NCBI RefSeq assembly: GCF_012720115.1
Contig: NZ_VNWN01000002.1
Location: 992,001-1,056,000, forward strand
Source of the DNA: Sneathiella chinensis
GTDB taxonomy: Bacteria; Pseudomonadota; Alphaproteobacteria; Sneathiellales; Sneathiellaceae
Length of the DNA stretch: 64,000 nucleotides
Reading direction: 5' to 3'
The notes beneath the pieces are model-generated. The model was not told where the DNA came from and searched no databases. It saw only the letters and a list, made by a program, of their open reading frames with translations. Both the position numbers and the translations under genes were made by a program. Below are positions 35,799 through 44,026 of this stretch, piece by piece (the first letter of the stretch is position 1; every line of letters begins with the position of its first letter).

Positions 35799-36982
35799 AT
35801 AAAAATCCCGGAAATAAATCTGTTCTGATATTTGTCGATTCCGACAGTCAGATTTTTGGGGCTCTGCCCCATGCCCATGCGTTCCGGGACAAGGGCTGGC
35901 AGGTGGTCTTTGGGTTGGGGGATGCAGGGAGCATTCCCGCCGCGGCGCTGGACCGGCTTGGCGGTGCCTTTGAAACCTTTCCATTGGAATATACGGAAGT
36001 CGCCGGACATGTCTTGGATGCGGGCTATAATGTTGTGGGGGTGTTCTCCAAGGCCAGCAAAATTCACCGGGTCCGTCAGCAGGTTGAGCAGAAATGCAAT
36101 GGCGAAAATGTCCGTCGGCCGGGCCTGTTTACCGCCTTTAACGGATTTACCTATGAACGGTTTGAAGAAGGGCTCGCCTGGCGGGTCGGGTATGACCTCA
36201 TTGCGCTGAACGGCCCAAGGGATGTGGCTTCGCTGCAGGATTTTCTGGCCTTTGGTGAGTGCAGTAAACAGCCTTACCGTATCTCCGGCCTGAAGCCATC
36301 CCGCCTGAGAGAGGCGGGGGAGGCGTCGCGCCCTGATAAAAAGGTTTTTGTTTTCGCAGAGCAGGTGATTGTTCCCCGTTCACGTGCGCAGCGCCTGTAT
36401 CTGGTTGCTGAATTGCGACGGCTGGCGCTTGATAACCCGGATTGGACCCTGAAGATCAAGTGCCGGGTCAAGAAAACAGAACGAACCTTTCATCGTGTCT
36501 CCTATCATTTTCAGGATTTGCTGGCTCGCCTCGGACCAACGCCCGCCAATCTGGAAATTACCTATCAGGGGATGCCCGAGCTTTTGAGAGAGGCAACCCT
36601 GTTCGGAACGATCTCCTCAACCGCTTTCTTTGACGCCCTGCACGAAGGGGTGCCGTCCATTGTTTTCAGTGATTTTGGTATTGCCAATGCCTTGGGGACG
36701 CATGCATTTGCGGGAAGCGGTGTGGCGGTCCGCCTGAAGGATCTGGGCAGCCTTTCCGAAATTGTGGGCCTTATGCCCAATGCGGGCTGGCTGGAATGGG
36801 TCGGGGCCGCCAATGTGGAGGCCGGACAGGTTGCCGGGTATTTTGACGGCAAGGCCTTCCACGGTCATCAATTCGAGCCGCAGTATCTGGATGCCCGTGC
36901 CGTTGAGGTGTGGGAGGAAACCAAGAAGCGCTTTGTGTTTGGCGCTGTTCTGTCCCGGATGATCGGGATGTTCAGAAAATAA
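35795..36982 (+). CDS. Putative glycosyltransferase (DUF6716-like), capsule locus
   Basis: A 395-residue protein, GT-B-like by eye. The N-terminal SVLIFVDSDSQIFGALPHAH, middle LKIKCRVKKTERTFHRVSYH and C-terminal LFGTISSTAFFDALHEGVPS and IVFSDFGIANALGTHAF fit the DUF6716 putative glycosyltransferases. These residues also align, loosely, with the protein at 42729-43898 (LRHLENENKVHTHKEQYSY, VASTAGVEALGSGIPT), so the two are probably paralogues. It is translated with the cupin gene through a four-base overlap. The sugar and acceptor are unknown. Confidence 0.6.
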   Translation: MNKNPGNKSVLIFVDSDSQIFGALPHAHAFRDKGWQVVFGLGDAGSIPAAALDRLGGAFETFPLEYTEVAGHVLDAGYNVVGVFSKASKIHRVRQQVEQKCNGENVRRPGLFTAFNGFTYERFEEGLAWRVGYDLIALNGPRDVASLQDFLAFGECSKQPYRISGLKPSRLREAGEASRPDKKVFVFAEQVIVPRSRAQRLYLVAELRRLALDNPDWTLKIKCRVKKTERTFHRVSYHFQDLLARLGPTPANLEITYQGMPELLREATLFGTISSTAFFDALHEGVPSIVFSDFGIANALGTHAFAGSGVAVRLKDLGSLSEIVGLMPNAGWLEWVGAANVEAGQVAGYFDGKAFHGHQFEPQYLDARAVEVWEETKKRFVFGAVLSRMIGMFRK

Positions 36983-37005
36983 CAGGGGCGTGTTAAGGTA
37001 CCCAT

Positions 37006-37037
37006 AAAAAAAGGGGAGAAAGCCTCGCTTCCTCCCC
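37006..37037 (-). terminator. Terminator of the epimerase operon (minus strand)
   Basis: Reading the minus strand, GGGGAGGAAGC (37037-37027) pairs with GCTTTCTCCCC (37023-37013, one mismatch) and is followed by seven T's (37012-37006). It lies about 20 bases after the SQD1-like gene's stop. Confidence 0.8.
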
Positions 37038-37058
37038 CCGTCATTCCAGAGACTGGAC

Positions 37059-38213
37059 TTATTTTTTCCACTTCACATCGCGGAAGATGCAATCCGTCTT
37101 GATGCGATCCTTGTAACGGATGATCAGCTGCATCATCTCGTCCATGGTCTCGTCGGTCAGGTAGTGAGGCTCCAGCCCCAGTTCCAGAAGACCGGTGTGG
37201 GTGGGGTTATAGTAATGCTCTTCCATTTCCTTGCGCGGGTTCGGAAGGCTCTTGATGGAGACATCAAGACCGAGGCGGTCACCGGAGGCTTTTACCTTGG
37301 CCGCGATGTCGTTCACGGTGAAGGTTTCAACAACCTGGTTGAAAATGCGCAGCTGGCCGGGGTCTGCAGGGGATTCAACAGACAGGCGCAGGCACTGCAG
37401 GGTGTCCTTGATATTCAGGTAACCCCGGGTCTGGCCGCCCTTGCCATAAACTGTCAGCGGATATCCGGCAACAGCCTGAACCATGAAGCGGTTGATCACT
37501 GTTCCGAACAGTTCGTCATAGTTGAGGAACGGGAACAGATCGTCATGACCGGCATTTTCGTATGTTTCAAGGCCGTAAACCGGACCCTGCATCAGGTCGG
37601 TGACGCGCAGGCCCCATGTGCGGACGTAGAACCACAGAAGGTCTGTGTCCAGAACCTTTGTGGTGTGATAGAGGCTGCCGGCCTGACGGGGGAACAGGAA
37701 CTTGTCCTTGCGGCCCTTGTGCTCAACTTCAAGCCAGCCTTCTTCGATATCAATGTTGGGGGTGCCATATTCGCCCATGGTGCCCAGCTTGATCAGGTGG
37801 CTGTCCGGTGTGTATTCATGCATCGCCTGAATGACGTTGAATGTGGCAACCAGATTGTTGTTGAAGGTCAGCGAGGCGGTCTTGCGATCCTTCATGGAGT
37901 AGGGGGCAGAAGGCTGCTCCGCATAATGAATGATTGAATCCGGCTTGAAGTCTTCAAAGACACTGGCCAGAAAATCCCAATCACACAGGTCGCCAATACG
38001 GACCTGAATGGACTTTCCGCTTTTCTCTTCCCAGAGCTGGGCCCGGCGGTGCAGGTTGGGTACGTCAAACAGGGGTTCGGAGTTTTCCTCACGGCTGAGG
38101 TTCCGCCGCATATAGTTGTCGACAACGACAACGTCGTGACCATGTTCGGACAGGTGCATGGCGGTTGGCCAGCCAAGATAGCCGTCACCGCCAAGGATCA
38201 ATACACAGGACAT
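37059..38213 (-). CDS. SQD1-type NAD-dependent epimerase, probable UDP-sulfoquinovose synthase
   Basis: A 384-residue short-chain dehydrogenase/reductase. The NAD-binding start is VLILGGDGYLGWPTAMHLSE, and the SQD1-diagnostic motif YAEQPSAPYSMKDRKTASLT follows; the catalytic Tyr-Lys pair is in SLYHTTKVLD (YxxxK) with LGTMGEYG near it, and the substrate-binding MQGPVYGLETYENAG and RFMVQAVAGYPLTVYGKGGQ. SQD1 makes UDP-sulfoquinovose from UDP-glucose and sulfite, for sulfolipid or, in some organisms, glycans. It is 14 bases downstream of the dehydratase gene and ends at a terminator. Confidence 0.75.
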   Translation of the reverse strand: MSCVLILGGDGYLGWPTAMHLSEHGHDVVVVDNYMRRNLSREENSEPLFDVPNLHRRAQLWEEKSGKSIQVRIGDLCDWDFLASVFEDFKPDSIIHYAEQPSAPYSMKDRKTASLTFNNNLVATFNVIQAMHEYTPDSHLIKLGTMGEYGTPNIDIEEGWLEVEHKGRKDKFLFPRQAGSLYHTTKVLDTDLLWFYVRTWGLRVTDLMQGPVYGLETYENAGHDDLFPFLNYDELFGTVINRFMVQAVAGYPLTVYGKGGQTRGYLNIKDTLQCLRLSVESPADPGQLRIFNQVVETFTVNDIAAKVKASGDRLGLDVSIKSLPNPRKEMEEHYYNPTHTGLLELGLEPHYLTDETMDEMMQLIIRYKDRIKTDCIFRDVKWKK

Positions 38214-38227
38214 GATGCTACGCCTTT

Positions 38228-39280
38228 TTAATTGAATTCGATGTTGTTGAGTACATTTCGTGACACCAGGTAGGACTTGATTTCATCAACTGTCATACAA
38301 GGCTCATTCGCGCTGACATACGGGTTCGTGACCACTTTGTTGGTCAGGGTTTCATACCCGTCATAGTCAATTTTCTCGTAGATGGGGGGGATGGACGGCT
38401 TGACCATGAACATGTGCTGAAGTTCGTAGGCCCGCGAGGTTTCCTCGTCGGTCATCAGTTCTTCATAGAGTTTTTCACCCGGCTTGCTGCCAATGGTCTC
38501 GATTTTCACGGACTCCGGGTCGCGGCCATATTTGGGGGCCAGCAGTTCAATCATGGCCTTGGCAAGGTCGATAATGCGGACAACCGGCATCTTCGTCACA
38601 AAGACTTCGCCGCCGCGGGCCATCCGGGAGGCCTCAAGCACAAGACCAGACGCCTCTTCGATGGTCATGATGAAGCGTGTCATGCGCTCATCGGTGATGG
38701 TCAGGTTGTCCCCGTTCTTGATCTGGTTATAGAAGATGGGCAGAACGGACCCCTTGGATCCAATGACATTGCCGAACCGTGTGCTGCTGAAGACGATATT
38801 TCTGTTCGACTTGATATTGAGTGCGGAGGTCATCAGACGCTCGCCCAGCAGTTTGGTTGTTCCCATGACGTTGGTCGGGTTTACGGCCTTGTCACTGCTG
38901 GTATAGATCACCCGGTTGACGGAGTAGGATTCAAGGGCGGCCTGAATGACGTTGGAGGTGCCGTCCGCGTTGGTCTTGACAGCATCGAGCGGGCTGGCCT
39001 CGCTGATGGTGACATGTTTCATGGCGGCCAGATGGAGAACGATATCCGCATCCATGGTCAGGTATTTCAGGCGGTCAAGGTCCCGGATGTCACAGAAAAA
39101 GCCGTTATAACGGTCCTCTTTCCGATACTGTTCATTCAGGTAGAAAAGAACGGACTCTCCGTTGTCGATTGCCTTCACTTCCTGAACATTCAAGTCCAGA
39201 AGCTGTTTGACAATTTCCTTACCGACAGTTCCAGCCGCACCGGTTACCAGAACTTTTTTGTTTTCAAACAAGGTATGCAA
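38228..39280 (-). CDS. CapD/PseB-like UDP-sugar 4,6-dehydratase (polysaccharide biosynthesis)
   Basis: A 350-residue SDR protein. The Rossmann motif is KVLVTGAAGTVGKEIVKQLL, with ADIVLHLAAMKHVTISEASP, the family's STxDKAVNPTNVMG form as TSSDKAVNPTNVMGTTK, and SSTRFGNVIGSKGSVLPIF with TDERMTRFIMTIEEASGLVL. These are the short UDP-GlcNAc 4,6-dehydratases (PseB/FlaA1/CapD group), the first step to many 6-deoxy or diamino sugars. The start TTG 39280 (MHTLFENKK) with GGAGAAG before is preferred to a TTG at 39313. It precedes the SQD1 gene in one transcript. Confidence 0.82.
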   Translation of the reverse strand: MHTLFENKKVLVTGAAGTVGKEIVKQLLDLNVQEVKAIDNGESVLFYLNEQYRKEDRYNGFFCDIRDLDRLKYLTMDADIVLHLAAMKHVTISEASPLDAVKTNADGTSNVIQAALESYSVNRVIYTSSDKAVNPTNVMGTTKLLGERLMTSALNIKSNRNIVFSSTRFGNVIGSKGSVLPIFYNQIKNGDNLTITDERMTRFIMTIEEASGLVLEASRMARGGEVFVTKMPVVRIIDLAKAMIELLAPKYGRDPESVKIETIGSKPGEKLYEELMTDEETSRAYELQHMFMVKPSIPPIYEKIDYDGYETLTNKVVTNPYVSANEPCMTVDEIKSYLVSRNVLNNIEFN

Positions 39281-39384
39281 GATCAACTTCTCCAACACGC
39301 ATCGCACGAGCAATATTTTGGGGTTTTATATGGGATAACGACCGTGTTCGCAAATATTTGATGTGAATAAAAGGGGCGGGATTA

Positions 39385-40440
39385 TTACTTTGGTTTTTGA
39401 AGTGTAATATGATGGTTGTATAGTTTAGCTAACGCTTTGACTTTCAAAAGAAAATAATAACACCATAAAATGTTATGTATTTTGTCGTTTGAGGCACCCA
39501 TTTGATATTTTCGAATCCGGTTGAGGACAGAAAGCCATCTTGAAAGCATTTCATAAAGGCCAATAAACAGGAACAGGGTCCAGATTTCTTCGTCTTGTGG
39601 CGCGCTGTCGGTCTGGAATTTGTCCTGATAATAATGCTTGAAGAATGTGGCGGCAGGGGCCGTTAGGTGGTTTTTCCGAAATACGGGGAAAGGGTTGTGC
39701 CGCAATAGCAGTTCGTTGCTGAACCAGCAGATATCCTCAAGAACAGAATCGACATACCCGGTAGAAATATCAATCCCGATGGTTCTCTCGCCGTTGCTGA
39801 GGAGGTTTCTGGGGGCGAAATCCCCATGCCGTCCGGCATAATCGGACAGCAGGCGCTCAACCTCGGGAACAAGGGTGCTGAGGGTTTGATAGTGTCTGTT
39901 GAAAAGCCTGCAGGTTTGAATGTCCTTCTGGATGGCGGGCTTGTGTCCAACGCTGGCATCAAGGCGCTTTATATATTTTGTGCCATTGAAGTTTTGCCGC
40001 CGGGTTGCGGTGATCTGGTGAAAGCGTTTAAGCCAGTGGGCCGCTGTTCTGATGACCTGCCCCCTGACGGCACTCGTGGGGCCTGTCCCTTTCAGGGTGT
40101 CGCGGGCCGCAGGCAGCTCAACCCATTCCATTAGCAGAATGCCCGGTTCGGGGAGCAATCCATAGGGTTGCGGGACAAGGGGCTGGGGGGCGTCTGGCGT
40201 TTCCTGTTCCTGCCACAGTGTTTTCAGGTTTTCATACTCGGTGACAAGCTGGCGGTCCGGGGATGTTTCGGATTTGCTTTTCTTGATGCAGATCGCCTGT
40301 CCGGTGGCGGTGTTATCGGCCCGATAGATGCGAGCGCGACGGCTTTCGAACAGTTTATCCGATAGGGTCCAGTGTCCTTTTCCTCCTGAGATTGTGTTTA
40401 GCGTCTCGCGCAGGACTGTGATGTCGGGATGATCTTTCAT
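39385..40440 (-). CDS. Aminoglycoside-phosphotransferase/kinase-fold protein, capsule locus
   Basis: A 351-residue protein with an APH-type kinase fold. The catalytic loop DYAGRHGDFAPRNLLSN has the HGDxxxxN pattern, followed by the metal-binding GIDISTGYVDSVLEDICWF. A lysine in the N-terminal IYRADNTATGQAICIKKSKS is the likely ATP ligand, and LLMEWVELPAARDTL is the hinge. The substrate is unknown; in this position a sugar, a lipid-linked intermediate or a choline-like group is conceivable. It is divergent from the neuB-like gene and lies about 100 bases before the dehydratase gene, probably in the same transcript. Confidence 0.7.
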   Translation of the reverse strand: MKDHPDITVLRETLNTISGGKGHWTLSDKLFESRRARIYRADNTATGQAICIKKSKSETSPDRQLVTEYENLKTLWQEQETPDAPQPLVPQPYGLLPEPGILLMEWVELPAARDTLKGTGPTSAVRGQVIRTAAHWLKRFHQITATRRQNFNGTKYIKRLDASVGHKPAIQKDIQTCRLFNRHYQTLSTLVPEVERLLSDYAGRHGDFAPRNLLSNGERTIGIDISTGYVDSVLEDICWFSNELLLRHNPFPVFRKNHLTAPAATFFKHYYQDKFQTDSAPQDEEIWTLFLFIGLYEMLSRWLSVLNRIRKYQMGASNDKIHNILWCYYFLLKVKALAKLYNHHITLQKPK

Positions 40441-40577
40441 GAGGGAGAAGGCGGCTGGCGTCTGTTCGTCTTTGGATGAGGGTTGGGAAATTTACGTTTG
40501 TTCGAGTGTATGTTTATGGTATCAGGGTGGCAATTTAAATAAAGCGTTTCAAGATGTGCCGGTGTTAGGGGGCAAAA

Positions 40578-41510
40578 ATGTCTGAAGTTCAAGTAATCGC
40601 GGAGATTGGCTGTAACCATAAAGGGGATATGGAAATCGCCAAGGAATTGATCAGGGTTGCTGCGGTTACCTGCGGGGCGCATGTTGCCAAGTTTCAAAAG
40701 CGCCACAACCGAGAGTTGCTGACTGCCGAGGAATATGACCGGGCTCATCCGGTCCCGGCCAATGCCTACGGGGATACCTACGGCGAACACCGGGAGTTTC
40801 TAGAACTGTCCGTTGAGCAGCACCGGGAATTGCAGGCTGAATGCGACAAATACGGCATCATCTATTCCACGTCCGTGTGGGACGTGACATCGGCCCGGGA
40901 AATTGCCTCCCTGAACCCGAAGCTGATCAAGATCCCTTCTGCGACCAATCTGCATTTCGAACTGCAGGAATATCTGTGCAAGCATTATGACGGCGAAATT
41001 CATGTTTCGACCGGCATGACCACGAAAGAGGAAATCGACCGGATCGTCGAATTTTATGAACAGCATGGACGCGCCAAGGATCTGGTGCTGTATGCCTGTA
41101 CATCCGGTTATCCTGTTGAATTCAAGGATGTCTGCCTGCTGGAAATCAATGCCCTGCAGAAGCGCTACGGAAACCGGGTGAAGATGATCGGTTTTTCCGG
41201 TCACCATCTTGGCATTGCGACTGACGTTGCTGCCATGACCGCCGGTGTTCTGGGCGAGCAGCTTTATGGCGGGACATTCGGATATATCGAGCGTCACTTC
41301 ACGCTGGACCGGACCTGGAAGGGGACAGACCATTCCGCAAGCCTTGAGCCGGATGGGCTGCGTCGCTTGTGCCGGGATGTGAAGAATGTCCGTCAGACCC
41401 TGCAGGCAAAATCTGAAGATGTTCTCGACGTTGAAAAGGTGCAGCGGGACAAGCTGAAATGGCAGCCCCGTGACGGTGAAGTTGTCGCCCTTGAGGGCGC
41501 AACTGCCTGA
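40578..41510 (+). CDS. NeuB-family nonulosonic acid synthase lacking the SAF domain
   Basis: A 310-residue synthase of the N-acetylneuraminate synthase family. The barrel motifs are clear: VIAEIGCNHKGDMEIAKEL, VAKFQKRHNRELLT (substrate lysine), STSVWDVTSAREIASLNPKL, IKIPSATN, STGMTTKEEIDRIVEF, YACTSGYPVEF, IGFSGHHLGIATDV and YIERHFTLDRTWKGTDHSAS. Normal NeuB has about 346 residues with a C-terminal SAF (antifreeze-like) domain; here the protein ends shortly after the barrel. It condenses PEP with a hexosamine-like or hexose sugar, free or 6-phosphorylated. AGGGGG lies five bases before the ATG. It is 17 bases upstream of the CMP-sugar synthetase gene. Confidence 0.85.
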   Translation: MSEVQVIAEIGCNHKGDMEIAKELIRVAAVTCGAHVAKFQKRHNRELLTAEEYDRAHPVPANAYGDTYGEHREFLELSVEQHRELQAECDKYGIIYSTSVWDVTSAREIASLNPKLIKIPSATNLHFELQEYLCKHYDGEIHVSTGMTTKEEIDRIVEFYEQHGRAKDLVLYACTSGYPVEFKDVCLLEINALQKRYGNRVKMIGFSGHHLGIATDVAAMTAGVLGEQLYGGTFGYIERHFTLDRTWKGTDHSASLEPDGLRRLCRDVKNVRQTLQAKSEDVLDVEKVQRDKLKWQPRDGEVVALEGATA

Positions 41511-41527
41511 GGCGGTTTCAGGGCATC

Positions 41528-42709
41528 ATGAATGTTGTCGCAATAATCCCTGCGAGGGGCGGATCGAAAGGAATCCCGGGCAAGAATAAAAAATTGCTCG
41601 GGGGCTTGCCGCTTATCAGCCATACCATCCGGGCGGCTCAGGGGGCGCTAAATGTGGGCCGGGTCTATGTCAGCAGTGATGACGACGAAATACTGGCCAT
41701 CGCCGCCCGTGAGGGCGCGGTTGCGGTAAGGCGTCCCGATGCGCTGGCAACCGATGAGGCCAGTTCTGAAACCGCCCTTCTGGATTGCCTTGAGCAGATA
41801 TCCGGGGCGGGGCCGCTGCCTGACTATATTGCGTTTCTTCAATGCACGTCCCCCTTCGTGACCTCGGCAGAAATCGAGGAAGTTGTTCAGAAGGGAACCG
41901 CAGAGGGGGTGGATAGCGCCTTTAGTGCGGTGCCGGATCACGCCTTTTTGTGGCAGGTTGGCTCAGATGGCTTGGCCGAAGGGGTCAATCACAACGCGGA
42001 TGAACCCAGAAAACGGCGGCAGGACCTGCCTGCCCAGTTTCGGGAAAATGGCGCCATTTATGTGATGAAAACCGGCCCCTTCCTGCGCGAGAGAGAGCGG
42101 TTCTGCGGCAACACTGTCGTTGTCCCTGTGAAGGGGAGTCCGCTGGAACTGGATACGCTGGAAGATTGGGACAATGCGGAAAAGCTGATGGCGATCCGTG
42201 CGTCCTCCCCGGACCGACAGGCACAGCCCTCTGGCCTTGTGCCGCAGATTATTCGAACCGTTGTCATGGATTTTGACGGAGTTCATACAGACAATCGGGT
42301 CTATGTTTCCGAAGCGGGCGTTGAAAGCGTTGTCTGTAGCCGGGATGACGGTTTTGGCGTGGAATTGCTGCGAAAAAGCGGCTTCCGGCTGCTGATCCTT
42401 TCAAAAGAGAGAAATCCTGTCGTCAGGCTTCGGGCTGAAAAGCTGAAGGTTGAAGTGATGCACGGTGTGGATGAGAAGGAGGCCATTCTTTCCGGGTGGC
42501 TGTCTGACAACAATCTGGACTGGAAGGATGTGGCCTATATCGGCAATGACCTGAACGATCTGGACTGTATTCGCCGTGCGGCCCTCGGTTTCTGCCCGGC
42601 CGATGCCCACCTGACCGTCCGCAACCATGCCGACCATGTCTTGAAGAATGCTGGCGGGTCCGGCGCCATTCGCGAAATGGCAGAGCTCCTGCTGGATGCC
42701 GCCCGCTAG
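41528..42709 (+). CDS. CMP-nonulosonate cytidylyltransferase fused to KdsC-like HAD phosphatase
   Basis: A 393-residue two-domain enzyme. Residues 1-225 are a NeuA-type cytidylyltransferase (IIPARGGSKGIPGKNKKLLG, SHTIRAAQ, FLQCTSPF, FRENGAIYVM, ELDTLEDW). Residues 240-393 are a KdsC/KDO-8-P-phosphatase-type HAD domain with nucleophile D248 and D250 (VVMDFDGVHTDNRV), S292 in LILSKERN and YIGNDLNDLDC. So one polypeptide could dephosphorylate a nonulosonate-9-phosphate and activate it with CTP. Both catalytic aspartates are present, unlike the degenerate HAD domain of vertebrate CMAS. It follows neuB in one operon. Confidence 0.88.
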   Translation: MNVVAIIPARGGSKGIPGKNKKLLGGLPLISHTIRAAQGALNVGRVYVSSDDDEILAIAAREGAVAVRRPDALATDEASSETALLDCLEQISGAGPLPDYIAFLQCTSPFVTSAEIEEVVQKGTAEGVDSAFSAVPDHAFLWQVGSDGLAEGVNHNADEPRKRRQDLPAQFRENGAIYVMKTGPFLRERERFCGNTVVVPVKGSPLELDTLEDWDNAEKLMAIRASSPDRQAQPSGLVPQIIRTVVMDFDGVHTDNRVYVSEAGVESVVCSRDDGFGVELLRKSGFRLLILSKERNPVVRLRAEKLKVEVMHGVDEKEAILSGWLSDNNLDWKDVAYIGNDLNDLDCIRRAALGFCPADAHLTVRNHADHVLKNAGGSGAIREMAELLLDAAR

Positions 42710-42728
42710 GCAAGTGAAATATACTGAA

Positions 42729-43898
42729 ATGTCTGAAGTAGAAAAAAGCACCAAAAACAGGGCTCTGCTGTTGTTCAAGGACGACAGCTCGCTGATGTCT
42801 GCTGTGAAGTTGGAGCGCATCTTAGGCGGAGAGAATTTCACCTTTGAGTATTGCTACGCACATAATTCAAGACATGGCGGCAGGGAGCTTTCAGAACGTC
42901 AAATAAACCTTAGCCTCGAAGGACGAAAAGTCGACTACACCCTTGAAATTCGGGAGGCTTCAGATGAAAGGTTCCTGGAAAAGTTTGATACTGTTTATGC
43001 CTGTAAGTATCCTGGTATATTCAAAATGAAGTGGGTGCTGAGGTTGTGGAATTTTAAAGCTCGGCGGCCTTGTTTTGTTTCTTCATTTCCGGGGATAGAG
43101 TTTACTCCAAAATCGGGGATTAGGGCTCGTCAATATTCCGATGTTGTTTGTTTGAACACGGTAGATGATGTCTCGGTTTTTAGGAAGTTCGCATCAAAAA
43201 GGTGGCAAAAGAATACGGAAGCCATCCAATTTAGTCCGTTCTTTTTTAGTAAAAATAAAGTTCATGCTGAGGCGCCTGTTCGCAATGTTGTGTTTTTTTC
43301 TCAGAGCGTTATGCCTGAGTCTCGAGAAGGTCGTGTAGACGTTTTAGGGTTTTTGGTGGAGGCAGCTAGGTTGAACCCTGGCGTGCTCATAACAATCAAG
43401 TTGCGACATCTTGAAAATGAAAACAAGGTGCATACCCACAAGGAGCAATATTCCTATCCGAGTTTGTTGCGAGAGGAGTTTCCCTTGGACGCTCCTGAAA
43501 ATCTGGTTTTTAGTGCTGATAGTATGGAAAAGATCCTGGAAGAATGTGATTTTGCTGTCACTGTAGCATCTACTGCAGGGGTTGAGGCGCTGGGAAGTGG
43601 GATTCCGACCTTGTTTCTCGGTGATTTTATGGGAATTCGCGATGAATGGTACCACAAGGCATTGATTGAATTTGTTGGTGAAAGCGGATTGTTGGGCGGA
43701 AAAGAAGATTTGTTGAGTTTGAGGCCTTCGCGTCCGGATGAAGCGTGGTACATGAATACGATGTCGACAGAGGATCATGTGAAAATTTTGACGGAGAAAA
43801 TCCTGGGCTTCGATCACGGGAAAGCTGCTAGAGGTGAAGGGTATATCGGAAAGTTGCTCCCTCAATCCTTGAAGCGTTTTTTATATTCTTTTTTATAA
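42729..43898 (+). CDS. Putative glycosyltransferase (DUF6716-like paralogue)
   Basis: A 389-residue protein, start ATG 42729 likely (MSEVEKSTKNRALLLFKDDS); an ATG at 42696 is an alternative. The C-terminal half has GVLITIKLRHLENENKVHTH, DFAVTVASTAGVEALGSGIP and TLFLGDFMGIRDEWYHKALI, the nucleotide-sugar-binding arrangement of GT-B-like enzymes, and resembles the protein at 35795-36982. The N-terminus (VKLERILGGENFTFEYCYAH) is more divergent. From this gene on, codon use becomes clearly AT-richer than in the neuA/neuB genes. Its position right after CMP-sugar synthesis suggests a transferase for that sugar, which is inference. Confidence 0.6.
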   Translation: MSEVEKSTKNRALLLFKDDSSLMSAVKLERILGGENFTFEYCYAHNSRHGGRELSERQINLSLEGRKVDYTLEIREASDERFLEKFDTVYACKYPGIFKMKWVLRLWNFKARRPCFVSSFPGIEFTPKSGIRARQYSDVVCLNTVDDVSVFRKFASKRWQKNTEAIQFSPFFFSKNKVHAEAPVRNVVFFSQSVMPESREGRVDVLGFLVEAARLNPGVLITIKLRHLENENKVHTHKEQYSYPSLLREEFPLDAPENLVFSADSMEKILEECDFAVTVASTAGVEALGSGIPTLFLGDFMGIRDEWYHKALIEFVGESGLLGGKEDLLSLRPSRPDEAWYMNTMSTEDHVKILTEKILGFDHGKAARGEGYIGKLLPQSLKRFLYSFL

Positions 43899-44026
43899 TT
43901 TTTTTTGCGATCTGTAGGGACAATGAAACTTTATGCAATGAAACATCATGGTAGAGCGGAAATGTCGCTTTTTTACTGTTTTCAGTTTGTGGAACGCTTT
44001 GCCTTGAAAGGTGATTGGAAAAAGTC

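Noticed and set aside
35115-35984. N-terminal extension of the typA frame
   Set aside because: It precedes the exact BipA start MEIRNVAIIAHVDHGK, overlaps the promoter, and lies opposite the cupin gene.
38414-39361. 315-residue plus-strand frame opposite the dehydratase gene
   Set aside because: Shadow of a clearly recognised SDR gene on the minus strand.
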